NCBI GenBank assembly: GCA_947631955.1
Contig: CANRNJ010000020.1
Location: 1 to 37,948 of the forward strand
Reading direction: 5' to 3'
Length of the DNA: 37,948 nucleotides
From: an uncultured Lachnospiraceae bacterium
Lineage (GTDB): Bacteria; Bacillota; Clostridia; Lachnospirales; Lachnospiraceae
Of this stretch, positions 37,217 through 37,948 are shown piece by piece. Numbering within the stretch: position 1 is the stretch's first letter; each line of letters starts with the position of its first letter. Made by a program: the position numbers and the translations under genes. The notes under the pieces are model-generated. The model saw nothing but the letters and a program-made list of their open reading frames with translations, did not search any database and was not told the DNA's origin.

Positions 37217-37228
37217 CTTGGCCTCATA

Positions 37229-37471
37229 TCACGTCAAATATCGGAACAGTTCCTTTGCCTCTTCCTTGCGCACGGTTTCCTGAACGTCCAGGACCTCTAC
37301 TTTTACTTCTTTATTCCCGAACCCTATCGTAATGATATCCCCGGCTTTCACATTTGCAGACGCTTTCGCCGGTTTATCGTTGATCAGGACTCTTCCGGCG
37401 TCACAGGCTTCATTCGCCACCGTGCGCCGTTTGATCAGCCGGGAAACCTTTAAATATTTGTCTAATCTCAT
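37229..37471 (-). CDS. rqcP: RqcP (S4-domain ribosome quality-control protein)
   Basis: An 80-aa RNA-binding protein with an S4 domain (MRLDKYLKVSRLIKRRTVA at the start, then a C-D-A-G-R-V-x-I-N loop). It belongs to the Hsp15/YabO/RqcP group; RqcP works with RqcH to add alanine tails to nascent chains on stalled 50S subunits. The start is the ATG at 37471, preceded by GGAGG; a longer in-frame reading to 37534 runs back through the HU terminator and is not real. Position between HU and yabP is the usual one in Firmicutes. Confidence 0.93.
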   Translation of the reverse strand: MRLDKYLKVSRLIKRRTVANEACDAGRVLINDKPAKASANVKAGDIITIGFGNKEVKVEVLDVQETVRKEEAKELFRYLT

Positions 37472-37488
37472 TTTCTGCCCTCCATGTA

Positions 37489-37526
37489 AAAATAAAAAGC
37501 CCATATGCAAATGCATACGAGCCTTT
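37489..37526 (-). terminator. Terminator of the HU gene
   Basis: On the minus strand a stem of 13 pairs with one bulged G (37526-37513 with 37508-37496, loop of four), followed by TTATTTTT. It ends HU 17 bases after its stop codon and makes HU a single-gene transcript. Confidence 0.85.
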
Positions 37527-37542
37527 ATCATCACGTTTAAAA

Positions 37543-37815
37543 TTAGTTAAGCATGTCCTTCAGGGCTTTGCCTGCTTTGAACTTAGGAGCCTTGGAAGCT
37601 GCGATCTTCATAACTTTGCCAGTCTGAGGATTTCTTCCTTCTCTTGCTGCTCTCTTGGAAACTTCGAAGGTACCGAAACCTACCAGCTGTACCTTACCGT
37701 CTTTTTTCAGCTCGCCTGCAACAACGTCTGTAAATGCCTTTAATGCCTTTTCTGCATCCTTCTTAGATAAGCCTGCCTGATCAGCCATAGCTGCAACTAA
37801 TTCTGTCTTGTTCAT
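37543..37815 (-). CDS. hup: HU family DNA-binding protein
   Basis: A 90-aa histone-like protein that bends DNA as a dimer and shapes the nucleoid. It starts MNKTELVAAMADQAGLSKKDAEKAL and has the conserved body VQLVGFGTFEVSKRAAREGRNPQTG (about 43-67) whose arm grips the minor groove. Length is exactly that of HU. The GAGGAGG site is eight bases before the ATG. It has its own strong promoter and terminator, consistent with a high expression level. Codon use and position next to rqcP are typical of Lachnospiraceae. Confidence 0.97.
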   Translation of the reverse strand: MNKTELVAAMADQAGLSKKDAEKALKAFTDVVAGELKKDGKVQLVGFGTFEVSKRAAREGRNPQTGKVMKIAASKAPKFKAGKALKDMLN

Positions 37816-37892
37816 CTTGAACTCCTCCTCTTATTAATGAGTTTTCATATTATTACTGCCAGATGTTTCTCTTTTGGAAACGCCTACATACA

Positions 37893-37921
37893 TTTATAAA
37901 CGCTTTTCCCTCTGTTGTCAA
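37893..37921 (-). promoter_or_regulatory. Strong sigma-A promoter of the HU gene
   Basis: Minus-strand TTGACA (37921-37916), 17 bp, TATAAA (37898-37893). This is the closest consensus match in the window and fits a highly expressed gene. The leader is about 70 nt. Confidence 0.85.
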
Positions 37922-37948
37922 GCATAAAAATGGCATTTTTACGCTATT

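Noticed and set aside
37472..37534. Longer N-terminus for RqcP
   Set aside because: The extra 21 codons run through the HU terminator, and GGAGG precedes the ATG at 37471, where the S4 domain begins.

Overview
The window reads as a chromosomal segment of a spore-forming, anaerobic, plant-glycan-using Firmicute of the class Clostridia, most likely family Lachnospiraceae. The case rests on the spore-gene locus at the right end (HU, RqcP, YabP, YabQ, DivIC, SpoIIE, then tilS-hpt-ftsH), AGGAGG-type ribosome sites, TTGACA/TATAAT-type promoters, large CUT1 sugar transporters that lack their own ATPase, and two small-protein families of the Lachnospiraceae kind. Nearly everything is on the minus strand. 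The plus-strand genes are a lipoprotein (177-938), hsp20 (1200-1652) and an AraC regulator (25780-26709). I see no rRNA, tRNA, CRISPR array, insertion sequence, phage gene or origin.

Left part (1-6150): a stray lipoprotein; a small heat-shock protein with a strong promoter overlapped by an inverted repeat; and an ECF sigma factor / putative anti-sigma factor / von Willebrand A lipoprotein module. The sigma gene and the vWA gene have the same promoter motif with identical spacing (TGCAACCTTTTC-N11-GGTATT), which predicts an autoregulated sigma regulon. Two small membrane-protein genes follow.

Middle-left (6391-10361): a four-gene transcription unit with its own promoter (10333-10361) and terminator (6391-6421). 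It encodes two divergent paralogues of the U32 (UbiU/UbiV/TrhP-like) fold sharing four cysteines, then two proteins of unknown function, one preceded by a 21-bp tandem repeat. I cannot assign a pathway to this unit.

Centre (10376-23811): nine same-strand genes with short spacings. They encode two complete CUT1 permease pairs, two solute-binding proteins (one of 989 aa, membrane-anchored, with a duplicated sugar-binding-like module), a DUF5696-type surface protein, a Yip1-family membrane protein and an NHL-propeller/TPR membrane protein. This looks like one large glycan capture and uptake machine.

Centre-right (24188-30397): a surface GH10 xylanase, its divergent AraC regulator (overlapping promoters), a cytoplasmic GH43 beta-xylosidase and a GH13 alpha-glycosidase. 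Together with the transporters they suggest xylan is cut outside, the oligosaccharides are imported, and the cell finishes them inside; the substrate is inferred from neighbours only.

Right part (30692-37815): ftsH, hpt, tilS, a short soluble SpoIIE, divIC, yabQ, yabP (behind a near-perfect sigma-E promoter), rqcP and a monocistronic HU gene. This is the conserved Firmicutes sporulation/division/housekeeping cluster and anchors the window in the core chromosome.
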